This document shows positions 44,363-51,905 of a stretch of 64,000 nucleotides of DNA, in pieces (position 1 is the stretch's first letter; every line of letters starts with the position of its first letter). A program made the translations under genes and the position numbers. This stretch comes from Citreicoccus inhibens. Its GTDB lineage: Bacteria; Myxococcota; Myxococcia; Myxococcales; Myxococcaceae. The notes under the pieces were generated by a model. The model saw only the letters and a program-made list of their open reading frames with translations, searched no databases and was not told where the DNA came from. Where the stretch lies: positions 56,645-120,644 of the forward strand of contig NZ_JAHNZT010000026.1 of assembly GCF_019039035.1 (NCBI RefSeq), written 5' to 3'.

Positions 44363-45871
44363 TCAGGCGCCGCGCAGCTCCTCCGGCACCACGCTCGGGT
44401 GCGCCGCGCTCGGTGCAGTCCGCGGCGTCGCGAGGACCGTGTCCAGGTCCATGGGCAGCCTCACCTCGAAGCGCGTGTCGCCCGGCACCGAGCTGACGCG
44501 CAGCTCGCCGCGGTGGAGCATGGACACCACGCGGTGGGTGATGCTCAGCCCCAGGCCCGTGCCCTCCCCCACGCCCTTCGTGGTGAAGAACGGATCGAAG
44601 ATGCGCGGCTGCACCTCCGTGGGGATACCGGGCCCATCATCCGCCACCTCGACCACCACGTGGTCTCCATCGCGACGCGTGCTCAGACGCAGCCGCCCCG
44701 TGCCCGTCTCGCTTCCCGCCATGGCGTCCGCGGCATTCTCGATGAGGCTGGTCCACACCTGATTCAGCTCGGTGCCGTAGGCAGTGATGCGCGGCAGCGT
44801 GGCGTCGTAGTCGCGCACCACGCGGATGGCGCGCAGCCGGTGCGCCAGCATGGTCAGCGTGCTCTCCAAGCCCTCGTGCACGTCCACGCGCTGGAGCGGC
44901 GCCTGGTCCAGGTACGTGTAGGAGCGGGCCGCGTTCACCAGCGAACTGATGCGCCCGCCGGCCTGCCGCACCTGCTCCAGCACCACGGAGATGCCGCGCG
45001 TGGCGGCCACCCAGCGCAGCGTCCCGGTCAGCACGTCACCGGACAGGCCCTCGGTGTCCTGGGCGAGCCGCTGCGCGTCCAGCCCCGCCTCCACCAGCTC
45101 GGGCGCGAGCGTCCAGGGCTCAGGCACGCCACGGGCCTCCAGCCACTCCGACAGGCGCTCCTCCGCGTCACTCCGGTCGAGCGACCCGAGCGACACCACC
45201 GCCAACGCGCCGGGCACGAGCAGCGCGCGCACCTGTTCGCCCGCCAGCGCGTGACAGTCCAACGCGAGCGCCAGCGTGGGCAGGGAATGGAGCGCGTCCT
45301 CCAGGTCGTGCACGCCACGCATCACGGCCGACACGGGATTGTTCAGCTCGTGCGCGAGCCCCGCGGCCAGCGTGCCCAGCGACGCCAGCTTCTCCTGCTG
45401 GAAGGCGATGGTCTGGAGCGCGCGACTGCGCTCGGCCATGGTCCGGAGAATCTGCTCGTTCGCAGTGGGACAGTTGGCCAGCATCTGCCAGAACGCCCGG
45501 TCCGTCAGACGCAGCAGGCGAGAAGGCAGCAGCGCACGGGCACTGGCCAGGAAGCCCTGTCCGAGCAGCAGCGGCACCTCGCCGAAGAAGTCGCCCGCCT
45601 GGAAGTGGCTGACGAGCATCTCCACGCCAGCCACGTTCTTCGTGATGCGCAGCTCCCCCTCCAGGACGATGTAGAACGACGCGGGCTCGCCCTCGCGCCC
45701 CGCCCACTCACCGGACTCCAGGCGGACCTCCACGGATTCGGCGCGCAGCCACGCGGCCTCCTCATCGTCCGCGCCGGAGAGCAACGGCACCCGTCTCACC
45801 TCCTCCAGCGTGAGGAAGCGAGCGGCATCGGGAGGGGGCGCGGGCGGCGCGGACATGGGCTCCAGCTTCAT
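44363..45871 (-). CDS. Cyclic-nucleotide-binding-like domain histidine kinase with split DHp
   Basis: A 502-residue soluble kinase. An N-terminal CNB-like domain (about 25-140) shows [14 protein letters not shown] and [12 protein letters not shown]. The His phosphoacceptor is His174 in [10 protein letters not shown], again followed by a long insert before the second DHp helix. The catalytic domain has [26 protein letters not shown] and [18 protein letters not shown]. The phosphate-binding residues of the CNB domain are not fully canonical, so cAMP binding is uncertain. Start options are ATG 45871, ATG 45856 and GTG 45892; none is clearly best. It is convergent with the preceding kinase, only one base apart, and may be its functional partner. 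Confidence 0.86.
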   Translation of the reverse strand: MKLEPMSAPPAPPPDAARFLTLEEVRRVPLLSGADDEEAAWLRAESVEVRLESGEWAGREGEPASFYIVLEGELRITKNVAGVEMLVSHFQAGDFFGEVPLLLGQGFLASARALLPSRLLRLTDRAFWQMLANCPTANEQILRTMAERSRALQTIAFQQEKLASLGTLAAGLAHELNNPVSAVMRGVHDLEDALHSLPTLALALDCHALAGEQVRALLVPGALAVVSLGSLDRSDAEERLSEWLEARGVPEPWTLAPELVEAGLDAQRLAQDTEGLSGDVLTGTLRWVAATRGISVVLEQVRQAGGRISSLVNAARSYTYLDQAPLQRVDVHEGLESTLTMLAHRLRAIRVVRDYDATLPRITAYGTELNQVWTSLIENAADAMAGSETGTGRLRLSTRRDGDHVVVEVADDGPGIPTEVQPRIFDPFFTTKGVGEGTGLGLSITHRVVSMLHRGELRVSSVPGDTRFEVRLPMDLDTVLATPRTAPSAAHPSVVPEELRGA

Positions 45872-46039
45872 GAATCCAACGATGCGCGCCACGCGCGCGG
45901 GCCGCTGTCACCCGTTCGGCCTCGTTCGCACGGCGCCCGGCCTATCGTGCCCTTGGTGACGCGGGCGCCCGACGTGGAGCTGGGGCACTTGTCGGGGACG
46001 GCGCGCGGGGTACAGTCAGCGCTCTTTTCAAGGCCGCCC

Positions 46040-47779
46040 ATGTCGACCCCGAGCATGCCCGCGCGGGACGAAGCTGCTCCGTCCGTGCCCCCTCCATCCC
46101 TCGTCGCCGCGCCCGAGCCTCGGCCCGAGCGCCGCCTGCCGCGCCTGCTCGCCGCGCTCGGAGGCCTGGGCTGGTTCCTGTGTCTGGGAGGGAGCGCGGT
46201 CATCCCGCCCACGCGCATCGCCTGGATGATGCACGAGGACTGGGCCGCGCACATCCTGGGCTGGCTCTTCTTCCGCAACGCGCCCTGGGGGCTGCCGCTC
46301 GGCGCCGCGCCCAATCACTTTCATCCGTATGGCTCGTCGGTGGCGCTCACCGATGGCAACCCCTGGCTGGCGGTGCTGTTCAAGCCCTTCTCCCGCCTGC
46401 TGCCCGTGGACTTCCAGTACACCGGCGCGTGGTTGGCGCTGTGCTTCGTGCTGATGGGGTACTTCGGCGCGCGGCTGGTGGCCACCGTGTCCCCGCGCGC
46501 GGTGCATCAAGTGCTCGGCGGTGTGCTGCTGACCTTGGCGCCAGTGATGGCCGCGCGCTTCAGCCATCCCACGCTGTGCGCGCACTGGCTGCTGGTGGCG
46601 ATGCTGTGGCTGAACCTGCGCGGCAATCCCCACCCGAGTGACGCGCGCCGCGCGCTCTGGCTCGCGGCCTTCTTCAACGCGGTGGCCGCGGGCACACATC
46701 CGTACTGGGTGGCCATGCTCTTCCCGCTCACGCTGGCGCTCGCGGTGCGGCTCGCGTGGGAGGGCGTGCTCGACGTGAAGCGCGCGGGCGCGGCGCTGGT
46801 GGGCATCGTGGCGCTCGATGGGGTGCTGTTCTCCCTCTTCGGCTACTTCGGCGGCAGCGCGCTGGGCGCGGAGGGTTTTGGTGAGTTCTCCGCGGACCTC
46901 GCCACGTGGGTGAATCCGCTCGGCTGGTCGCGCTGGTTGCCCAGCCTCCCCTCGGGGCCGCGTCAGGGCGAGGGCTATGGCTATCTGGGCGCGGGCGCCC
47001 TGTTGCTGCTCGCGGTCACGTTGCTCAGCCTCGCGGCGCGATGGAAGGAAGCGCGCGCGCTGCCGTGGCGCCGCGCGTTGCCCGTCACCCTCGTCGCGGC
47101 CTCGATGGTCGTCTACGCGCTGTCCTCGCGCGTGACGCTGCTGGGCGCGCCCGTGGCGGACCTGAGCGGGCCCTATGCGCGGCTCGCCACGCTGACGAAC
47201 GCGTTCCGCGCCTCGGGCCGCTTCGTGTGGCCCATGCACTACCTGCTGGTCTGCGGCGCCGTGTTGCTGGTGGCGCGCTTGTGGCGACAGCGCCCGTGGG
47301 TGGTCACCGTTCTGCTCGGCGCGGCCGTCGCGGTGCAGGCCAGCGACGTGCGCACGGAGCGCAGTCCCCTGCATCGACTCGGAGACTTCCGCCGCCTGGA
47401 GTCACCCGCGTGGTCGGAGCTGAAGGGCGCCTATCCGCACCTCGCCCTCTTCCCGCCCCACGTCCAGTGGGTGTGCCGCTACAACGAGCCGCTGGTGAAC
47501 GCGCTCGCGTACGTCGCCTACCGCGAGGGCCTCACGTTCAACAGCGGCTATGCCTCGCGCACGCCGCTCGAGCTCGCCGAGGAGTGCCAGGCGCGACTGC
47601 CTCGCGGCGGTGTGGCCGAGGACACCGCCTACGTCGTGGCGCCCGAGAACCTGCCCGACTTCCTGCGCGCCGGAGCGAGCTGCGGCGTGGTGGAGGGCTT
47701 GCCGGTGTGCGTCGCGGGCACACGCACGGACACCTTCGCGCGGCGCTTGGCGAAGCAGCCACTGCGCGCGAGCCCCTGA
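46040..47779 (+). CDS. DUF6311-family multi-spanning membrane protein
   Basis: A 579-residue integral membrane protein. After a proline-rich cytoplasmic leader it has about 10 hydrophobic helices and a soluble C-terminal domain (about 430-579). The DUF6311 pattern is seen in DWAAHILGWLFFRNAPWG, NHFHPYGSSVALTDGNPWLA and PFSRLLPVDFQYTGAWLALC. The fold is like GT-C glycosyltransferases, with an Asp and a His in early loops, but no reaction has been shown. It could transfer sugar from a lipid carrier. It is divergent from the CNB kinase with 168 bp between starts. Confidence 0.82.
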   Translation: MSTPSMPARDEAAPSVPPPSLVAAPEPRPERRLPRLLAALGGLGWFLCLGGSAVIPPTRIAWMMHEDWAAHILGWLFFRNAPWGLPLGAAPNHFHPYGSSVALTDGNPWLAVLFKPFSRLLPVDFQYTGAWLALCFVLMGYFGARLVATVSPRAVHQVLGGVLLTLAPVMAARFSHPTLCAHWLLVAMLWLNLRGNPHPSDARRALWLAAFFNAVAAGTHPYWVAMLFPLTLALAVRLAWEGVLDVKRAGAALVGIVALDGVLFSLFGYFGGSALGAEGFGEFSADLATWVNPLGWSRWLPSLPSGPRQGEGYGYLGAGALLLLAVTLLSLAARWKEARALPWRRALPVTLVAASMVVYALSSRVTLLGAPVADLSGPYARLATLTNAFRASGRFVWPMHYLLVCGAVLLVARLWRQRPWVVTVLLGAAVAVQASDVRTERSPLHRLGDFRRLESPAWSELKGAYPHLALFPPHVQWVCRYNEPLVNALAYVAYREGLTFNSGYASRTPLELAEECQARLPRGGVAEDTAYVVAPENLPDFLRAGASCGVVEGLPVCVAGTRTDTFARRLAKQPLRASP

Positions 47780-47948
47780 ACGTCCACCGCCTGACGCTGC
47801 AGGGCCTCGGCCTCGCCCCTCCGTGCGCACGAGCGTCCTCCCGTGCACGGCGGTCCCGCGGGGCCATGGTCGGAGCTCCCCTCCGGACGTGAAGTGGAGG
47901 CGCCTCGCTTTCGAGCGGGGTCCGTCCACGTCAAACCGTGAGGAACCC

Positions 47949-48446
47949 ATGGCCGGCCAGATTCAAGGCGCGTACTTCAAGGCAATCATCGGCTCGATGA
48001 CTGCCGCGTCGCATCGCTTCCCGCAGCAGCAGCAGTTCGTCAACAGCATGCGAGACGAAGCCTGGTACGACTGGGAGGACTACGTGCGGATGACGAGCGA
48101 GCTTCAGACGGCGCTCGGAGACAAGGGCATGGAGGCGCTCGCGCAGAAGTCGGTGATGCGCTCGCTGCCGCTGTTCCGCGCGCGCGGCATCGACTCGGTG
48201 GAGAAGGTGTTCGGCGGCTACGACGCCCTGTCGCGCGACGCGGTGCGCGACCTGCCCGCCGGCGAGTCCATGCGCACCGTGGCCTTCACCACCACGTCCG
48301 CTGAACTGGAGACCGAGTCGCGCCTCCCCTCCGCGCTGCTGCTGGGCACGTTCCGCGGCTTCTTGATGGGACTGGGCAAGCTCGTCACGGAGACGAAGGT
48401 CACGACGCGCGGCGCCACCCGGCGCTTCTCGCTCAAGTGGGTCTGA
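47949..48446 (+). CDS. Unknown helical protein, weakly TIGR02265-like
   Basis: A 165-residue soluble protein that I cannot place with certainty. It is helical, with DEAWYDWEDYVRMTSELQTA and MEALAQKSVMRSLPLF, then a beta-rich end containing MRTVAFTTTSAEL. The aromatic-x-x-W-x-D-Y pattern and small C-terminal domain loosely resemble the TIGR02265-type protein at 4.6 kb and haem-NO-binding-like folds. No haem histidine could be confirmed. GAGGA precedes ATG 47949. It is flanked by unrelated genes on the same strand. Confidence 0.7.
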   Translation: MAGQIQGAYFKAIIGSMTAASHRFPQQQQFVNSMRDEAWYDWEDYVRMTSELQTALGDKGMEALAQKSVMRSLPLFRARGIDSVEKVFGGYDALSRDAVRDLPAGESMRTVAFTTTSAELETESRLPSALLLGTFRGFLMGLGKLVTETKVTTRGATRRFSLKWV

Positions 48447-48530
48447 CTGAAAATGCGTGCAGTATCCAACCCGCTTGGTTAGCTTCCGCCGCGCCCGAGC
48501 TCCCTCGGGCCTTCGAGTGAGGGGAAAGCC

Positions 48531-49286
48531 ATGCCAGCGGTCGAGACGTATCCAGCGGGAACGGTGTCCTGGGTGGACCTGATGACGCCGAACATGGAGA
48601 AGTCCCGCGCCTTCTACAGCGCGCTCTTCGGGTGGACGTTCACGTCGAGCGACAAGGAGAAGGGCGGGTACTCGACGTGCCAGCGCAACGGGCGAAGCGT
48701 GGCGGGCATGATGCCCACGCCTCCCAACATGGGCGCCGCCGCGTGCTGGTCCCTCTACTTCAACGTGGCGGACATCCAGGCCTCCGCGGAGCGAGTGCGC
48801 GCGAACGGCGGCCGGGTGGAGATCCCTCCCAAGGACACCGGGGGCGAGGGGCTCTTTGCCGTCTGTGTGGACCCCACGGGCGCGTACTTCTGCCTGTGGC
48901 AGGCCCTGAAGCACGTGGGCTCGGGGTTGGTGAACGAGCCGGGCGCGATGACCTGGCACGAGCTGCACACGCGCGAGGCGGCGCGGGCGCGCGACTTCTA
49001 CGTCGCCGTCTTTGGCCACGAGGCGCGGAAGCTGGACGGGATGGAGTTCTGGACGTTGCGCGCGGGCGAGGCCACCGCCGCGGGCATCTTCCAGTCAAAC
49101 GCCCCCACGCCGTCGAACTGGCAGACCTACTTCGCGGTGGCGGACGTGGACGAGGCGACGAAGACCGTCACGCGCATGGGCGGACGCGTGCTCATGTCTG
49201 GCATCAACAGCCCGTTCGGCCGCGTCGCGGTGGTGAGCGACGACGCGGGCGCGACGTTCGCCATCATCCAGCTCTCACCGCGCTAG
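48531..49286 (+). CDS. Two-domain VOC (glyoxalase-fold) family protein
   Basis: A 251-residue protein of two tandem vicinal-oxygen-chelate domains. Domain 1 (about 8-125) opens TVSWVDLMTPNMEKSRAFYSALFGW. Domain 2 (about 140-250) starts MTWHELHTREAARARDFYVAVFG. Such proteins include dioxygenases, glyoxalase-like lyases and antibiotic-binding proteins. The metal ligands and substrate are not resolved here. Its 3' end overlaps the convergent larC stop by 12 bases. Confidence 0.88.
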   Translation: MPAVETYPAGTVSWVDLMTPNMEKSRAFYSALFGWTFTSSDKEKGGYSTCQRNGRSVAGMMPTPPNMGAAACWSLYFNVADIQASAERVRANGGRVEIPPKDTGGEGLFAVCVDPTGAYFCLWQALKHVGSGLVNEPGAMTWHELHTREAARARDFYVAVFGHEARKLDGMEFWTLRAGEATAAGIFQSNAPTPSNWQTYFAVADVDEATKTVTRMGGRVLMSGINSPFGRVAVVSDDAGATFAIIQLSPR

Positions 49287-50450
49287 GTCTCCGAGCGCCA
49301 CCAGGGCCGCGGCCATCACCTGCTTGACGGGGATGCCCGCGGCTTCGGCCACGCGCCGGCAGTCCTCGAACTCGGGATGGGCGTTGAGCACCGCGCCCTC
49401 GCGCAGGCCCCGCTTCACGCGCACGCGGCCCCACGGCGTCTCCACCTCCACCCAGTCGCGCGCGAGCGCCTGCCGCTCCACGCGGTGGTAGCGCACCCCC
49501 AGCGAGGTGGACTCGCGCAGGAGCAGCTCCACCACCGCGTCGCGCAGGCCGCCCTCCACCAGCACGCCCAAGAGGTGGCCCGGCCGGCTCTTCTTCATCA
49601 CCGCAGGCGTCACCCACGCGTCGAGCGCGCCCGCGCCCAGGAGCCGCTCCAGCAGGTGCCCCAGGAGCTGCGGCGTGGCGTCATCCAGGTTCGCCTCCAC
49701 CACCCACAGGCCCTCGGCCCTCGGCGCCTCCATGCGGCCCAGCGAGGCGCGCAGCACGTTGGGCCGGTCCCGGAAGTCCTTGGTGCCCACGCCGTAGCCC
49801 ACCTTCTCCACGATGAAGTCCGGCGGGTGGCCAATGCGCGTGAGCACCTTCAGCAGCGCGGCGCCCGTGGGCGTGGTGAGCTCGCCCACGCCCTCGAAGC
49901 GCACGGGCACGTCGCGCAGCAACTCCAGCGTGGCGGGCACCGGGATGGGCATGTTGCCGTGCGCCACGCGGATGGTGCCGCTGCCCAGCGGCGGCGGAGA
50001 GGCGTGCACCTCCGGGTCACCCAACAGCTCCAGCACCACGGCCGCGCCGCAGACGTCCACGATGGAGTCCACCGCGCCCACTTCGTGGAAGTGGATGTCC
50101 TCCAGGGACACGCCGTGCACCTTCGCCTCGGCCTCGCCGATGGCGCGGAAGACCGCCAGCGCTCGCTCCTTCACGCGCGGGGACAGCGTGGTCGCTGACT
50201 CGATGAGCTGGCGGATGTCCGAGTAGGCGCGGTGCGGGTGCACCTCGCGCTCGTCCAGGACGACGTCCAGGTGCGTGCCGCTGATGGCGTGGCGCACCGC
50301 GCGCTTCACCGCCAGCTTCCAGCCCGGCACCTGCAAGCCGCTCAACGCCTGCGTGAGCGCCTCGGGCGAGACGCCCAGGTCGATGCCCGCCGCCAGGAAC
50401 ATGTCGCCCGCGATGCCGCCCACGGGCTCCAGGTACAGAATCCGCCGCAC
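49275..50450 (-). CDS. larC: Nickel pincer cofactor biosynthesis protein LarC
   Basis: A 391-residue protein matching LarC (DUF111), which inserts nickel into the lactate-racemase pincer cofactor. Family signatures are EPVGGIAGDMFLAAGIDLG near the start, DIHFHEVGAVDSIVDVCG in the middle and TTPTGAALLKVL further on, followed by a C-terminal domain. I chose GTG 50450 because AAGGAG lies six bases upstream; a TTG at 50468 would add six residues. LarC is a single ORF here, unlike the frameshifted form in Lactobacillus. It lies 24 bp after larB. The third cofactor gene larE and a lactate racemase larA are not in the window. Confidence 0.92.
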   Translation of the reverse strand: MRRILYLEPVGGIAGDMFLAAGIDLGVSPEALTQALSGLQVPGWKLAVKRAVRHAISGTHLDVVLDEREVHPHRAYSDIRQLIESATTLSPRVKERALAVFRAIGEAEAKVHGVSLEDIHFHEVGAVDSIVDVCGAAVVLELLGDPEVHASPPPLGSGTIRVAHGNMPIPVPATLELLRDVPVRFEGVGELTTPTGAALLKVLTRIGHPPDFIVEKVGYGVGTKDFRDRPNVLRASLGRMEAPRAEGLWVVEANLDDATPQLLGHLLERLLGAGALDAWVTPAVMKKSRPGHLLGVLVEGGLRDAVVELLLRESTSLGVRYHRVERQALARDWVEVETPWGRVRVKRGLREGAVLNAHPEFEDCRRVAEAAGIPVKQVMAAALVALGDLAR

Positions 50451-50474
50451 GTCGTGCTCCTTCTCCAAGCGCCG

Positions 50475-51227
50475 CTAGCGCTTGCCCCGGGTGCGCGAGA
50501 TGAGCGCCGCGTAGAACCCACCGCCGAAGCCGTTGTCGATGTTCACCGTCGCCACGTTCGAGGCGCAGGAGTTCACCATCGCCAGCAGCGCGGACACGCC
50601 GCCGAAGTTGGCGCCGTAGCCCACCGACGTGGGGACCGCCACCACGGGGATGCCCACCAGGCCCCCCAACGCGCTCGCCAGCGCACCCTCCATGCCGGCC
50701 ACCACCACGGCCGCGTGGCACTCCTGAATCTCCTCGCGGCGCCGCAGCAGACGGTGGATGCCGGCCACGCCCACGTCGTAGACGCGCCGCACCTCGGCGC
50801 CCAGGGCCTCGGCCGTCAGCGCGGCCTCCTCGGCCACGGGGATGTCGCTGGTGCCCGCCGTCACCACGGCCACGCGGCCCGCGCGGGCCTTGCGCTGGCG
50901 CCAGTGGAAGATGCGCGCCACGGGGTGGTACTCGGCCTTGGGGAAGCGAGCGAGCAGGGCCTCGGCCTTCTCCGGCTGAAGCCGCGTCACCAGCACCGTC
51001 TGCTTGCGCTCCACCAGGGCGCCCACGATGCCCAGCAGCTGCTCCGCCGTCTTCGGCTCGCCCAGCACCACTTCCGGGAAGCCGAAGCGCAGGTTTCGGT
51101 GCGTGTCGAGCGTCGCATAGCCCAGCTCGGCGAACGGCAGGTCCTTCAGCCGGCCCACCGCATCATCCAGCGACACCTTCCCCGACTTCACCTGCCCGAG
51201 GAGTTGCTTCAGCGCCTTCTCGTCCAT
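50475..51227 (-). CDS. larB: Nickel pincer cofactor biosynthesis protein LarB (AIR-carboxylase fold)
   Basis: A 250-residue PurE-like enzyme. The N-terminal 100 residues are specific to LarB. The rest has the AIR-carboxylase core with VVTAGTSDIPVAEEAAL, VAGMEGALASALGG and VPTSVGYGANFGGVSALL. LarB carboxylates and hydrolyses nicotinic acid adenine dinucleotide in the first step of pincer cofactor synthesis. It is translated from ATG 51227 and followed by larC. It is 75 bp downstream of cheC, so it may or may not share the chemosensory transcript. Confidence 0.94.
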   Translation of the reverse strand: MDEKALKQLLGQVKSGKVSLDDAVGRLKDLPFAELGYATLDTHRNLRFGFPEVVLGEPKTAEQLLGIVGALVERKQTVLVTRLQPEKAEALLARFPKAEYHPVARIFHWRQRKARAGRVAVVTAGTSDIPVAEEAALTAEALGAEVRRVYDVGVAGIHRLLRRREEIQECHAAVVVAGMEGALASALGGLVGIPVVAVPTSVGYGANFGGVSALLAMVNSCASNVATVNIDNGFGGGFYAALISRTRGKR

Positions 51228-51302
51228 GGGCGCCCCATACCTCAGGCGACGCCTGGGGTGAATGCATCCCGCGCACGGGTCGCCGCAAAAGCCGGTCGGG
51301 CG

Positions 51303-51905
51303 CTACAGGCCCAGGCGAGCCAGGAGCACCCCGGCGCTCTCGCGCTCCAGAATCAGGAGCATCTGACCGGACACGGGCGGCGTGGCGCACGCGACGGTGA
51401 AGTGCGTCTCGGTCACCACCACCCGCCGTGCCCCGCCGTGCACCGCGTCGCCCATCGCGTCGCGCAGCACGTCCTGTCCCGGGCCTCGCCGCAGGGTGGG
51501 CACCGTGGGGAGCAACCGCCAGCGGGTGAGCCGGCCAATGGCGGACAGGCATGCGCTGGCGGCGATGTTCGCGGCCTCCTCGAGCGCGCTGTCCCGCTCG
51601 AGCGGGCTGGCGGGCTGGCCGCCCAGGAGCACCGTCTCCAGCACCGCGCCGTCGCGAGGCGTCAGCACCAGCATCTGCGCGCCCTGCAACTCGCCCGTCA
51701 TGCCCAGGTGGACGGCCGCCACGGGGGAGTGCCCGCCCAACCGCAGGGCCACCTCCGCGGCGCTCGACACCAGGACGCGCGGCACGGAGAGGTCCACCTG
51801 CCCGCGCACGAGGCGCGAGAGGGCATTGGCCGCATGGCCGCAGCCGATGTTGGCCACCTCCCGCAGCGCGTCGAGCTGCGTGTCACTGGGCAGAAGCAGG
51901 TTCAC
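51303..51905 (-). CDS. cheC: CheC-like CheY-P phosphatase
   Basis: A 200-residue protein of the CheC/CheX/FliY fold. Both phosphatase motifs are visible: D-x3-E-x2-N in LDALREVANIGCGHAANALS (near residues 12-31), and S-x3-E-x2-N in DSALEEAANIAASAC (near 107-121). Each is followed at the expected distance by a Pro. It should dephosphorylate CheY-P. GTG 51905 overlaps the cheA stop (GTGA). No CheD partner, which usually stimulates CheC, is encoded nearby. Confidence 0.88.
   Translation of the reverse strand: MNLLLPSDTQLDALREVANIGCGHAANALSRLVRGQVDLSVPRVLVSSAAEVALRLGGHSPVAAVHLGMTGELQGAQMLVLTPRDGAVLETVLLGGQPASPLERDSALEEAANIAASACLSAIGRLTRWRLLPTVPTLRRGPGQDVLRDAMGDAVHGGARRVVVTETHFTVACATPPVSGQMLLILERESAGVLLARLGL

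Noticed and set aside
44093..47779. A 1228-codon open frame on the plus strand
   Set aside because: Its first two thirds are the shadow of the kinase genes, of low-complexity composition. Only the part from ATG 46040, the DUF6311 protein, shows membrane helices and a family pattern.
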